Source: Embiotoca jacksoni (lineage: Eukaryota; Chordata; Actinopteri; Embiotocidae). From it: 64,000 nt of DNA. Position numbers and translations under genes: made by a program. The notes below the pieces were generated by a model. It made no database searches. It saw only the letters and a list, made by a program, of their open reading frames with translations, and was not told the origin of the DNA. Within the stretch, counting starts at the first letter, position 1; each line of letters starts with the position of its first letter. The stretch lies in the NCBI GenBank assembly GCA_022577435.1, contig JAKOON010000013.1, positions 17,874,012 through 17,938,011 on the forward strand, given 5' to 3'. This document shows, in pieces, positions 63,961 through 64,000 of the stretch.

Positions 63961-64000
63961 GCCTTGTGCACTGTTCAACCTTGCAAACAGAGCAAAAGCT

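Overview
The window looks like teleost fish nuclear DNA. It is AT-rich, carries many long (TG/CA)n microsatellites and decayed Tc1, mariner, piggyBac-like and L2-type elements, and its genes are split by GT-AG introns several kb long. There is no sign of bacterial or viral organisation. Two vertebrate genes can be supported, both on the minus strand and head to tail.

(1) ADGRA1 (GPR123), an orphan adhesion-type GPCR, is laid out in five coding exons from 54052 down to 27412. Joined at GT-AG sites, the exons keep one frame for 640 codons plus a stop. They encode seven membrane segments, a long cytoplasmic tail rich in His and Cys, and a C-terminal ETTV PDZ-binding motif. The initiator Met must lie in an upstream exon that I could not place. 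The 3' UTR probably runs about 2.7 kb, to an AATAAA near 24.66 kb. (2) Downstream on the same strand, a GC-rich block at 6.81-7.35 kb contains a 33-codon first coding exon that I assign to KNDC1 (v-KIND) from its acidic N-terminus and from gene order. ADGRA1 followed by KNDC1 in the same direction is also the arrangement on human 10q26.3. The remaining KNDC1 exons would lie off the left edge.

Layout: 1-6.8 kb is putative KNDC1 intron 1, with a mariner remnant interrupted by a deleted Tc1 element. 6.8-7.4 kb is the KNDC1 exon and CpG-rich promoter. 7.4-24.6 kb is intergenic, with old repeats, a sharp piggyBac-type MITE at 20.26-20.47 kb and a conserved-element-like block near 10 kb. 24.6-54.05 kb is ADGRA1, with introns of 388, 7712, 9884 and 6734 bp holding transposon debris. 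54-64 kb is upstream of the first recognised ADGRA1 exon; it contains a 5'-deleted L2-like LINE (59.5-61.7 kb) and GC-rich or conserved-looking segments that could hold the missing 5' exon and regulatory DNA.

I found no CRISPR array, operon, intact transposon gene or prokaryotic-type defence system. The most unusual items are the His/Cys-rich ADGRA1 tail, the nested transposons, the near-perfect hairpin MITE and a dispersed repeat present in three copies. Family names come from protein motifs recognised by eye; no database search was run.
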